Assembly: GCA_964587655.1 (NCBI GenBank)
Contig: CAZPMT010000091.1
Coordinates: forward strand, 1-22,267
From: CAZPMT01 sp964587655
GTDB lineage: Bacteria > Hydrogenedentota > Hydrogenedentia > Hydrogenedentales > SLHB01
DNA: 22,267 nucleotides
Reading direction: 5' to 3'
Made by a program: the position numbers and the translations under genes. Below, one piece after another: positions 6,956 to 14,700 of the stretch (positions are counted from its first letter, which is position 1; each line of letters begins with the position of its first letter). The notes below the pieces were generated by a model, which was not told the origin of the DNA, made no database searches, and saw only the letters and a list, made by a program, of their open reading frames with translations.

Positions 6956-7984
6956 ATGGACAAGGCATGCTGCAAATACGACTCGCTTCACATGGGACGG
7001 TCGTCGATCGACCTGTACAGCAACGACGTCGGCGCGCCGTTCGTGGACATCAAGAGTTTCGCCGCCTATGTGGGCGGATCGCCGACGAATATCAGCGTCG
7101 GCATGCGCCGCCTCGGCGGCAAGCCCGCCCTGCTTACGGCGCTCGGCGAAGATCCGGTGGGTGACTTCCTGCTCCATTTTCTCGAGCAGGAAGGCGTCGA
7201 GACGCGCTACGTCCTCCGCAAGCCGGGACACAGAACAAGCGCCGTCCTGCTCGGCATCGAACCGCCGGACAAGTTCCCTTTGGTCTACTATCGCGACAAC
7301 TGCGCAGATATCGAGCTGACCATCGACGACGTGCTCGCAGCGCCGGTCGCGGAGAGCCGCATACTGCAGTTCGCGGGCACGAATCTCTGCCGCGAGCCCA
7401 GCCGGAGCGCCACAATGTTCGCGGCCGAGTTCGCCCGACAGGCGGGGACCGAGGTCGTCTTCGACGTAGATTTCCGCCCCGATCAGTGGCACGACCCGCG
7501 CGCATTCGGCGTTTCCGCGCGGGCCGTCATGCGCATGGCCGACATCGTCATTGGCACCGAAGATGAACTGAACGCGGCCATGCTGACGGACCCCGCGCAG
7601 ATCAGCCTCACGCACTCGCAGGTTTCCGACACGAAGGTCGGCGGCGACGTCGATGCCGCGGTCGACGCGATCCTCAAGCTCGGACCCAAGGCAGTGATCC
7701 AGAAACGCGGCGAAGAAGGCGCACGAGTCCATCTGCTCGAAGGCGGGACGCGGAAGAGCATCGAAGTGCCGGGATTTCCCGTGAAGATCTACAACATTCT
7801 CGGCGCGGGCGACGCCTTCGGCGCGGGTTTTCTCTACGGATATGTGAACGGCCGCGGCTGGTACGAATCCGCCCGCCTGGGCAACGCGTGCGGCGCGATC
7901 GTCGTCACCAAACACGGCTGCGCCAACTTCATGCCCACTTACGATGATCTGATGCAGTTCGCCGCGCCCTACGGGGGGCTGTAA
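6956..7984 (+). CDS. iolC: PfkB-family kinase, 5-dehydro-2-deoxygluconokinase-like
   Basis: 342 aa from the ATG at 6956. An in-frame GTG at 6950 sits nearer to GGAG (6941-6944) and is an equal alternative. The opening YDSLHMGRSSIDLYS, the GGSPTNISVGMRRLGGKPAL block (residues 40-59) and the PfkB signature GAGDAFGAGF (283-292, catalytic Asp286) closely follow IolC. That enzyme phosphorylates 2-deoxy-5-keto-D-gluconate in myo-inositol catabolism. No other iol gene is visible here, although the convergent Gfo/Idh/MocA oxidoreductase belongs to a superfamily that includes inositol dehydrogenases. The kinase may serve another sugar acid. Confident of PfkB family; IolC moderately confident. Confidence 0.88.
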   Translation: MDKACCKYDSLHMGRSSIDLYSNDVGAPFVDIKSFAAYVGGSPTNISVGMRRLGGKPALLTALGEDPVGDFLLHFLEQEGVETRYVLRKPGHRTSAVLLGIEPPDKFPLVYYRDNCADIELTIDDVLAAPVAESRILQFAGTNLCREPSRSATMFAAEFARQAGTEVVFDVDFRPDQWHDPRAFGVSARAVMRMADIVIGTEDELNAAMLTDPAQISLTHSQVSDTKVGGDVDAAVDAILKLGPKAVIQKRGEEGARVHLLEGGTRKSIEVPGFPVKIYNILGAGDAFGAGFLYGYVNGRGWYESARLGNACGAIVVTKHGCANFMPTYDDLMQFAAPYGGL

Positions 7985-8017
7985 CAGTCTGAAAATGGGA
8001 ACGTGCGGAACTGGACT

Positions 8018-8039
8018 GAGGCGGCGTCCTCGCCGCCTC
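8018..8039. terminator. GC hairpin between convergent genes
   Basis: GAGGCGGC (8018-8025), loop GTCCTC, GCCGCCTC (8032-8039) form a perfect 8-bp stem midway between the stop codons of the IolC-like and oxidoreductase genes. There is no T-run on either side, so it may be a weak or Rho-assisted bidirectional terminator. Confidence 0.5.
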
Positions 8040-8048
8040 TAGGATTGG

Positions 8049-9476
8049 CTAGATCTTCTCGGGCACGACAAACGGCTCCCGGCCTTCGATTCGCACGAGT
8101 TTGTTTACTTCATCGGCGTGGCTGCCGGTGAACTTCTCGGCCTTCAGGTCGTAACTCAGTTTGGGTCCGACCACGAACGGCTTGGTCTTGAGATCGACGC
8201 CGTTGCCCTCCAATTGGGCGAGCATACTGTCGAGCGTGTTGATCGCGTCCTCGTGATGCTTGATGTTCTCGCGCAATTCCTCGATCGGCGCGGCCTTGCC
8301 CGCCCGGAATGCGATGTTCGCCAGGTGGCACAGGGTGGTGCTGAGGTGTCCGACCTCGATCTCGCAGGCGAGAGACTTGTTGGATCCTTCGCGGACGGCG
8401 TTGACGAAGTTGGCGTCGTGGCCCGCCCCGCCGGTCCCCTTGTACTGCTTGATCTGTTTGCCGTCCTTGTCGAATGCCTTGCCGCCGCCGCGCGCGATGC
8501 GAATGAACCCTCCTTCACACATGATGTAGTTCCCTTCGCGCGCGCCCAGGTACACCGCCCCTTCGTCGCCGCCGCGCCCGGGATCTTTCATGTTGCGGAT
8601 ATCGATGACGATCTTAGCGCCCCGGTGTTCCATCAGGCACATGTGCATGTTCGGCGTCTCGCCGTCGTCGTCCCACCAGCGGTTTCCGGCGGCCATCGCA
8701 TTGTCAGGCACGTCGTTCCATCCGAGCAGATTACGGAGGTCGTCGAGGTAGTGGACGCCCCAGTTGCCCATTTCGCCGGTGCCCCAGTTCCACTGCCAGT
8801 GCCAGTCGTAGTGAAACTGCTTTCGCATGATCGGCGACATGGGCGCGGGCCCGGCCCAAAGGTTGTAATCGAGACCTTCGGGAACCGGCTGCGGCCCGTC
8901 AACCTTGCCGATGGGCTGGCGCACATCAAGCTTGCTGCAATGCACCCAAAGGACTTTGCCATAGGCGCCGGCCTGGATGTCCTTGGCGCATTCCTGAACT
9001 GCCGGGCATGAGCGCTGCTGCGTCCCGGCCTGCACGATACGGTTGTATTTTCTTGCCGCCTCGACCATTTTCCGGCCTTCCCAGATATGGTGGCTGACCG
9101 GCTTCTCGACGTAGGCGTGTTTGCCCGCCTGGAAGGCCATAATCGCCGCCAGGCAATGCCAGTGATCGGGCGCGGCGATCACGACCGCGTCGATGTCTTT
9201 CATATCTAGGAGACGCCGCAGGTCCTGATGTTTGGCCACTTTTTCGCCGGCAGCGCCCATTCGATTCTTGTCGACGTCGCTGACCGCGACAATCTCGGCG
9301 TTGGGAATTTGGCCGAAGTCCTTCAGGTGGGCGCCTCCCTTCCCGCCGAGGCCGATGATGCCGATCCTCACTCGGTCATTGGCGCCAAGCACGCGCCCGG
9401 GAAACAACGAAAAGGCCGCACCCGTCGCCGCCGTTCCCAGAAGGAACCGTCGTCTCGAAATCAAGTGTTTCTTCAT
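8049..9476 (-). CDS. Tat-exported Gfo/Idh/MocA family oxidoreductase
   Basis: 475 aa from the ATG at 9476, chosen over longer upstream frames because AAGGAG lies 8 nt before it and a twin-arginine signal follows at once (ISRRRFLLG, residues 6-14, then a hydrophobic stretch to about 30). The Rossmann motif GIIGLGGKGG (39-48), VAAPDHWH-type loop and EKP catalytic lysine box (124-126) define the family. The C-terminal domain contains GNWGVHYLDDLRNLLGW, typical of secreted planctomycete-type members. It likely oxidises or epimerises a sugar or cyclitol with tightly bound NAD(P) in the periplasm. Substrate unknown. It converges on the IolC-like kinase; a functional link is possible but unproven. 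Confidence 0.9.
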   Translation of the reverse strand: MKKHLISRRRFLLGTAATGAAFSLFPGRVLGANDRVRIGIIGLGGKGGAHLKDFGQIPNAEIVAVSDVDKNRMGAAGEKVAKHQDLRRLLDMKDIDAVVIAAPDHWHCLAAIMAFQAGKHAYVEKPVSHHIWEGRKMVEAARKYNRIVQAGTQQRSCPAVQECAKDIQAGAYGKVLWVHCSKLDVRQPIGKVDGPQPVPEGLDYNLWAGPAPMSPIMRKQFHYDWHWQWNWGTGEMGNWGVHYLDDLRNLLGWNDVPDNAMAAGNRWWDDDGETPNMHMCLMEHRGAKIVIDIRNMKDPGRGGDEGAVYLGAREGNYIMCEGGFIRIARGGGKAFDKDGKQIKQYKGTGGAGHDANFVNAVREGSNKSLACEIEVGHLSTTLCHLANIAFRAGKAAPIEELRENIKHHEDAINTLDSMLAQLEGNGVDLKTKPFVVGPKLSYDLKAEKFTGSHADEVNKLVRIEGREPFVVPEKI

Positions 9477-9498
9477 CAAAGTATCTCCTTGCTTCAAT

Positions 9499-9525
9499 GC
9501 CCGCGCGGAAGCCTTGCGCGCGAGC
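9499..9525. repeat. GCTCGCG/CGCGAGC palindromic repeat, copy A
   Basis: The core GCGCGGAAGCCTTGCGCG is shared with copies at 9721, 11158 and 16752. It lies just upstream of the oxidoreductase ribosome-binding site. Confidence 0.6.
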
Positions 9526-9720
9526 CACGACATATCACAATCCAAATCACGGCTTCGCATTCTAGCACAAGAAAGAGAAAACATGCATGTCTCGCGTGCG
9601 TGGACAGCGGGGCCAGACGGATCGGACGGATCGGACCGATGCGGGAAGGTTTGCTCGCGCGTGGACAGCGGGAAGAATACTCTGTAGCATAATGGGGTCT
9701 GCTGCTTGGCATGCCGCAAC

Positions 9721-9746
9721 GCTCGCGCGGAAACCTCGCGCACGGG
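9721..9746. repeat. GCTCGCG/CGCGAGC palindromic repeat, copy B
   Basis: GCTCGCGCGGAAACCTCGCG is a diverged copy of the same element, 17 bp before the ATG of the next gene. Confidence 0.5.
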
Positions 9747-9762
9747 AATGAGGGATCGGACG

Positions 9763-11154
9763 ATGCATAGAGAGCGCTGGCTGATCGGGCTTGTGGCCGT
9801 CGTAACGATCCTCGGGACGGCGATGTTTGGAATCTATCTGGTCACCGAACGCAATCGAGGTGCGGCGGTCGGGAAGCTGAAGGCCAAGATAGCGGTCTTC
9901 AAGCAGCACGCGTCGGGACGCGACGCGCCGGCAGCGCGAAAGCCGGGCGAAGAGGCGGCAGGACCGGAGATGGTTGGATCCCGCGAGGCTGCCGCGCCAA
10001 AAGAGGACACCGTCGCCGCCTTCGCGCGGCTATTTGCAAAGAGGAGGACCATCGACTCCGACCCAAGATGGCAGAAGGCTATCGAACTTGTCGGCTACGC
10101 CAAGCGGAGCGAATGGACGGATGCAGACCGGAGGAGTGTCGCGGAATTCCTCGATGCAAACCGCGAACTCATAATCGAGCTTCGCAGGTTGGCGGAGTTG
10201 GGCGGTCCGATGTATGAACTGGACTATTCGAAGGGGTTCGCGATGGAGTTACCCCACCTGTCCCAGCTTCGCGACTGCGCGCGACTCCTCGCGGCGGACG
10301 CGACCTTGGCGGCCGGCAAGGGAGACTATGCGGAGGCCGTCAAAGACATCCTCGCGGGAATGAAGCTTGCCAACGGCCTCGTCAAGGAGCCGATTCTGAT
10401 CTCACAACTCGTTCGGATCGCGATGGACGGCATAATGTACGGCGAAATCACGCAGTCCATGCGCGGCGACGACCTGACGCCCGACATGGCCAGAGAGCTC
10501 ATTGGATATGCCTCACGCTCGGGAGGAAGGGACGGCTTCGCCGACTCGTTTACGGGCGAGGGGTTCTTCGGACTCGAAGCCTTCGATGGAATCCGGGCGG
10601 GCGATCTGCACAGTGCCGGAATGTCGTCGCAGCGAGGCGCAGACGCTTTCCTGATGCGCGTGTATGGAAGCGTATTCGCGCGCCCGTTCTTGAACATGGA
10701 CGAGGAAACCTATGCGGACATAATGGCGCGGATGAGCGACGCCGCGCGGCTTCCCTTTTATGAGGCCAAACCTTTGCTTGACCAGATCAGCACGGAGATT
10801 AGCGAACTGCCGCGCACGCGGTTCATGTCGCGGACGCTCTTGCCCGCCCTCACCAGAGCAGCCGAAGCGCAAGCATTGCACGAGGCACAGTTGGGTCTGA
10901 TGCAGGTGGGACTCGCAGTCGAACTGTATCATGCGCAGAACGGCGAATACCCCCGGACGCTTGATCAAGTCGCGCCGACCCTCGGAGGCACGATCCCGCA
11001 TGATCCATTCACCGGCCAGTCGTACGTTTACCAGCCTTCGGGCGGCGGCTTTGTCCTGTACAGTGCTATGGGAAGCGCCGTCGACATGAGCGGACGTTCG
11101 CGCCCATATAGCATGGATGAGCAGGGCAACATCGTGTGGCGCGGGCCGCGCTAG
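9763..11154 (+). CDS. Membrane-anchored protein with pseudopilin-like C-terminus
   Basis: 463 aa from the ATG at 9763, the last of three in-frame starts. It directly precedes a single N-terminal transmembrane helix (residues about 6-26), and the earlier codons lie on a repeat. The large middle part (about 90-390) is helical and not recognised. The final about 80 residues (AVELYHAQNGEYPRTLDQVAP, HDPFTGQSYVYQ, GFVLYSAMG) strongly resemble the C-terminal part of GspG/type II pseudopilins, including the YP and DPFTG turns. The N-terminus lacks a prepilin cleavage motif, so it is not a normal pseudopilin. Probably periplasmic with one anchor. The PilZ gene follows on the same strand after 210 bp. 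Function unknown. Confidence 0.7.
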   Translation: MHRERWLIGLVAVVTILGTAMFGIYLVTERNRGAAVGKLKAKIAVFKQHASGRDAPAARKPGEEAAGPEMVGSREAAAPKEDTVAAFARLFAKRRTIDSDPRWQKAIELVGYAKRSEWTDADRRSVAEFLDANRELIIELRRLAELGGPMYELDYSKGFAMELPHLSQLRDCARLLAADATLAAGKGDYAEAVKDILAGMKLANGLVKEPILISQLVRIAMDGIMYGEITQSMRGDDLTPDMARELIGYASRSGGRDGFADSFTGEGFFGLEAFDGIRAGDLHSAGMSSQRGADAFLMRVYGSVFARPFLNMDEETYADIMARMSDAARLPFYEAKPLLDQISTEISELPRTRFMSRTLLPALTRAAEAQALHEAQLGLMQVGLAVELYHAQNGEYPRTLDQVAPTLGGTIPHDPFTGQSYVYQPSGGGFVLYSAMGSAVDMSGRSRPYSMDEQGNIVWRGPR

Positions 11155-11157
11155 CAC

Positions 11158-11182
11158 GCGCGCTCAAGGCTTCCGCGCGGGC
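11158..11182. repeat. GCTCGCG/CGCGAGC palindromic repeat, copy C
   Basis: Inverted relative to copy A: GCGCTCAAGGCTTCCGCGCG. It begins 3 nt after the stop codon of the pseudopilin-tailed gene. The rest of the gap to the PilZ gene shows no clear feature. Confidence 0.6.
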
Positions 11183-11364
11183 GCCGAAAGGCGGCCGGTT
11201 TGCTCTTGCATGCCGATCTCGGTCATGTTGTTTTTTCTGGACATTGTGGGAAGATTGTGGTACCGTAATGGGCAGCGGATTCGTCTTTATATTTCAAGTA
11301 GTTTCGAGCTTTGTGAGAGTGTCCGGTCAAGATCATGCTGACCGCACGGAGAGGTCGCTCGTAG

Positions 11365-11802
11365 ATGTTTCAGGGCGCCGCGGAACGTGACGAAATCGCT
11401 GAGGGTGAGTCGTCGTTCGACGAACGGCGCGAAGCGGAGCGTTACACAATAACCTTCAAGTTGTCGGTGTTCGTGGACGCGCCGGGTGGCGGTGGGCCCG
11501 TTGTTTCGAGCGCGTCGGTGTGGAATATCTCGCGTTTGGGGGCGCTGATTGAAACCCGCCAGCATCTTGCCCCCTCACAGTCGGTCACGATTGCGATTCC
11601 GACCGATCAGGGTCCTGAAGACATGCGGATGCCGGAGGCTTTTGTCGGTGGGGCTACGGTGGCGCGCGTTGGGAAGACAGGGCGGGGAAAGTATCTTGCT
11701 GGTTTGCGTTTTGGGGAGTCGCTCACGCAGAACCCGGAATTCACCATGTACACGGAATTCCTTCACTCGACGGCCCTCACCAATTGGCTGCTGACGCAGT
11801 AG
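11365..11802 (+). CDS. PilZ-domain c-di-GMP-binding protein
   Basis: 145 aa, a stand-alone PilZ domain. The two c-di-GMP contact motifs are present: an arginine cluster RREAER at 21-26 and NISRLG (Asn54, Ser56, Gly59). The later strand ATVARVGKTGRGKYLAGLRF is the usual end of the barrel. PilZ proteins read out cellular c-di-GMP and alter motility, secretion or polymer synthesis. The ATG at 11365 has GGAGAGG 10 nt upstream. It ends 18 bp from the convergent phosphatase-family gene. The partner is unknown. Another c-di-GMP-type domain (MshEN) is encoded 3 kb away. Confidence 0.88.
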   Translation: MFQGAAERDEIAEGESSFDERREAERYTITFKLSVFVDAPGGGGPVVSSASVWNISRLGALIETRQHLAPSQSVTIAIPTDQGPEDMRMPEAFVGGATVARVGKTGRGKYLAGLRFGESLTQNPEFTMYTEFLHSTALTNWLLTQ

Positions 11803-11820
11803 CGTCTACCCGGAGCACCG

Positions 11821-13809
11821 TCAGAGCAGCGGCTTGCCTTCCAGATCGCTCTTCGTCTCCACGCCCAGGTATTTCAACGCGGTAACGCCGATATCGATTA
11901 TGACCGGGTTGGCGGCGAGGGGTTTGTTGGCGAAAAGGATGCCGGGGGTATTTGCGACGTCGGAGGCGGCGTGCTCGCCGCTCCACTTGTCGTTATTTGG
12001 CGTGAACAGTTGCTGCGGGGCGGCGCCGGCGGCGGAAGGCTTGTCGGTCTGATAGCCGTCCTCGTATCCGAGCTGGATGTCCGGGGCATCCGCCTCGGCG
12101 GCCCCCTTGTACACGTCGGGCTTGGCATAGACCGCCCGGAAAACTTTCCCGCCGGTCTCAGGGTCGGTAACGTTCAGCAGCTTCTCCCTCATCTCCGCTA
12201 GGAGCGCCGGGGCCTCCTCGGGTGCGACGGTCCCTTGCCCTTCTCGGCCTTTAAGATTCAGAAAGACGCTGCCGAGTCCGAGTCCGTACGCCTTCGTGCG
12301 CGACCAGTCGTAGTCCTCGAGGTATTTCTTGTTCGTGAATGCCGCCGCCGGATCGGTCTGGTCTTTGACGGCCAAGTAACCGTTTTGCACGAGCCACGTA
12401 TTTACGCTGAAGCCTTTCCGGAAGCTGTGGAATCCGTGATCCGAGATCACAACGAGTAGGTCGTTCGGCCCGAGTTTTGCCGCGGCCTTGCCCACAATCT
12501 CGTCCATCTTGATGTACGTCTCCTCGACGGCGCGCCCGTACTTCTTCGCGCCCTCTTCGGTGTACAAGGGATGCTTGGGGTCGCGGAACCGCCAGAACAT
12601 GTGGGCGACGCGGTCCGTGCCGGTCCACGCGGCGATGAGCATATCGAAATTGCCGAGGTCCAGTTCGTCCAGCATGAGCATTTCGTGCCAAGCCATCGTC
12701 CGGCGGACGTCGTCGAGGAACATGTCGTCGGTCATGTCGTTCTGCTGGAGGGCCTTGGTATCGTAAGTCCATCCGATGGTCTTGAAGAGGCCGTAGCGAT
12801 CCGCAAGCTTCGATGCGTAGTCTTCCGGAGTGCTGATGGGCGTCAAGGGGGCGCGCGGATGCATCTGCAGGCAGGACATGTAAAGTCGCACCTTCTCGCC
12901 GGCCTCGAGAACGTGCAGGCGGCTGATGGCCTTGACTGCAAACTGAGGCGTCACCTGAAAGGTCCATTCGATCCAGTCGGACCAGGCGTTTTCGGCGAGT
13001 TTCGCGGCTTGGCCCTGGATCTCGAACGATACGGTCCGCGCCTGCCGGTCTACCGTCACCTTGAACGGGACCTCGACGAATTCCTTCGTATCGGGGTGGC
13101 GGAAACCGGGGATCATGACGGTCGCGGCGTCACCTTCGAACTTGAGCGGCAACCGCACCCCGCCCGCGAGGTTCTCGACCTTGTCAAACTGGTCGGACAT
13201 CGAGAAATAGGTGCTCTGCGTGCCACGGATGTCTGGGACATCGAGACCGCAGAGCATGCAGCTATCGGTTAAGTGTTCCACAGGGAAGGCGAACGGCACG
13301 ACGAGGAGTTTGCAGCGCTTCCCCTTGGCGTTTCCTATGGCCCAGAAGGTATCGCCTTTCCGGTAATTCGTGTATGCGGCCGGATTCGCCAGCGCGCCGT
13401 CCGGCGCAAGTTCCGGTTGTTTCAAGGCGCCGAAACCCAACCCAGGCACGTAGTTGGCGGGGTTGCGACGCAGGAAGTCGTAGATACCGTGGTTTCCGGG
13501 ATTCTTGCAGGTGGCGAAAGAGGACCAAGCCGTGGGCGACTGTGGCGGATTGCTCGAAGCGAGGCGGTTGTAGCAGCCCTGGTCGCGCAACTTGGCAAGG
13601 TTCGGGAGTTCGCTCGCCGTCAGCATTCCGTCCACGACCGTTGGCTCGACACCATCGAACCCCAGGATTACCACGCGGTTTCCCTGCGCCGTGGGCGGCG
13701 CGGGAGGTGTCGTTTGGGCGAGCGCCGTTCTCGGCATAAGGGTCATGCAGACGATGGCGACGGTCGCGATGAGACTCCAGGTGGTAGTGAACAGGCGACG
13801 GCTGGGCAC
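11821..13809 (-). CDS. Exported alkaline phosphatase superfamily phosphodiesterase
   Basis: 662 aa. A signal peptide (residues about 1-31, ending ALAQ) is followed by a Pro-rich linker. The metal and nucleophile landmarks of type I phosphodiesterase/nucleotide pyrophosphatase proteins are clear: VVILGFDGVEP (Asp52), PPQSPTAWSSFATCKNPGNHGIYDF-like region at 88-112 (nucleophile probably Ser91), WTGTDRVAHMFWRF and ISDHGFHSF. It should hydrolyse phosphate mono- or diesters, or act on sulfate or phosphonate, in the periplasm; substrate unknown. The start is GTG at 13809 with GGAGG 9 nt upstream. The C-terminal ILFANKPL, DIGVTALKYLGV block is normal for the family, so the protein is complete. Confidence 0.87.
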   Translation of the reverse strand: MPSRRLFTTTWSLIATVAIVCMTLMPRTALAQTTPPAPPTAQGNRVVILGFDGVEPTVVDGMLTASELPNLAKLRDQGCYNRLASSNPPQSPTAWSSFATCKNPGNHGIYDFLRRNPANYVPGLGFGALKQPELAPDGALANPAAYTNYRKGDTFWAIGNAKGKRCKLLVVPFAFPVEHLTDSCMLCGLDVPDIRGTQSTYFSMSDQFDKVENLAGGVRLPLKFEGDAATVMIPGFRHPDTKEFVEVPFKVTVDRQARTVSFEIQGQAAKLAENAWSDWIEWTFQVTPQFAVKAISRLHVLEAGEKVRLYMSCLQMHPRAPLTPISTPEDYASKLADRYGLFKTIGWTYDTKALQQNDMTDDMFLDDVRRTMAWHEMLMLDELDLGNFDMLIAAWTGTDRVAHMFWRFRDPKHPLYTEEGAKKYGRAVEETYIKMDEIVGKAAAKLGPNDLLVVISDHGFHSFRKGFSVNTWLVQNGYLAVKDQTDPAAAFTNKKYLEDYDWSRTKAYGLGLGSVFLNLKGREGQGTVAPEEAPALLAEMREKLLNVTDPETGGKVFRAVYAKPDVYKGAAEADAPDIQLGYEDGYQTDKPSAAGAAPQQLFTPNNDKWSGEHAASDVANTPGILFANKPLAANPVIIDIGVTALKYLGVETKSDLEGKPLL

Positions 13810-13825
13810 GCAAGAATTCCTCCAA

Positions 13826-14136
13826 TCAATCGGGCTGCATCATACACACCCGCCTCGTTTCATTCAATTTGTGGAATTCAGCTCCGGACCGTGTTCGACA
13901 CGGATTTGGCAAAGACCGTTTCTCCAGGTATAATAACATCCGAAGGCGTGCGCAGTTACTCTCGCCCAACAACGCGAGTCCCGTCACGCTTCGAAAGAAG
14001 TTCGCCTTTTCGGGGCTGGTGGTTCGCGCTATCTTGGCGCGGACGCTTCAGGGCGCTTTTTCCGATCCGTAGAATGGTGATGTGTGTCTGTTTACCGCGA
14101 GTCCCCCTGGACGCGCAAGAGCCGTGAAGTGGACCT
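13826..14136. other. Intergenic region upstream of the receiver gene
   Basis: Apart from the promoter at 13906-13934 nothing is recognised. The transcript leader before the receiver gene would be about 195 nt; no obvious structured element or small gene is seen in it. Confidence 0.35.
13906..13934 (+). promoter_or_regulatory. Sigma-70-type promoter upstream of the receiver gene
   Basis: TTGGCA (13906-13911), a 17-bp spacer and TATAAT (13929-13934) give a near-consensus promoter reading toward the receiver gene at 14137. Confidence 0.65.
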
Positions 14137-14574
14137 ATGATTACTGAAGTGCTGAAGAAACCGGCCGAGAACGGTTTGATCTCCGTGGCGAGGCCAAGGC
14201 TTCTTATTGTGGACGATGAGGATTACATCCGCGATGCGTTGAGTCGCTTTTTTGAGCTGCGAGGCTTTGAAGTCGATCAGGCCCGGGACGGTTTGGAGGC
14301 CGTCGAAAAGTGCGCGGGACACATCTATGACCTGGTTACAATGGACCTCGAGATGCCGAACATGGGCGGAAGGGAGGCAATCGACCGGATTCGGCGCGTC
14401 CATCCGGCTCTCCCCATCATTGTCTTGACGGGCTACAGCCAGATCCTGGATGACCGGCCCATACCGGGCATTTCCGGGGTCCTCACAAAACCCGTGTCCT
14501 TGTGGAAGATCGATGAAGAAATTCGCAAGCTGATTCCGCCCCATGCCGCCGATGCCCCTCAGACACAGCGCTAG
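14137..14574 (+). CDS. Stand-alone response regulator receiver protein
   Basis: 145 aa, one receiver domain and no output domain (CheY/Spo0F type). The acidic pocket is Asp26, Asp27 and Glu28 (LLIVDDEDY). The phospho-acceptor is Asp70 (LVTMDLEMPNMGG), with the switch residues Thr98 (IVLTGYS) and Lys118 (VLTKPV). About 20 residues before the domain (MITEVLKKPAENGLISVARP) are not part of the fold and may be linker. The ribosome-binding site before the ATG is weak. No histidine kinase is adjacent. The next gene encodes a coiled-coil MshEN protein but has its own strong promoter, so coupling is uncertain. Confidence 0.9.
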   Translation: MITEVLKKPAENGLISVARPRLLIVDDEDYIRDALSRFFELRGFEVDQARDGLEAVEKCAGHIYDLVTMDLEMPNMGGREAIDRIRRVHPALPIIVLTGYSQILDDRPIPGISGVLTKPVSLWKIDEEIRKLIPPHAADAPQTQR

Positions 14575-14615
14575 TGCTGTTATTTGTTTACATAGTACCC
14601 CTAAACTTTTGCGTA

Positions 14616-14644
14616 TTGACATTTTGAGAGGGCCTCTGTATAAT
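14616..14644 (+). promoter_or_regulatory. Perfect consensus sigma-70 promoter for the MshEN gene
   Basis: TTGACA (14616-14621), exactly 17 bp, TATAAT (14639-14644). Both boxes match consensus at all positions. The spacer holds a small AGAGG/CCTCT inverted repeat. The start codon is 57 bp downstream, so expression should be strong and constitutive unless repressed. Confidence 0.85.
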
Positions 14645-14700
14645 CATTCTCGACTCAATTCTTCAGAGGCAAGGGCACAATAAGATGGCAGAGAGGTACT

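Noticed and set aside
6688..6975. 95-aa minus-strand open frame in the ChbG-IolC gap
   Set aside because: No recognisable domain or ribosome-binding site, and it overlaps the start of the kinase.
6902..7915. 337-aa minus-strand open frame
   Set aside because: Antisense shadow of the IolC-like kinase.
8118..9011. 297-aa plus-strand open frame
   Set aside because: Antisense shadow of the Gfo/Idh/MocA oxidoreductase, whose motifs are clear on the other strand.
13273..14127. 284-aa plus-strand open frame
   Set aside because: Mostly antisense to the exported phosphatase-family gene, then runs through the promoter region of the receiver gene; no domain seen.
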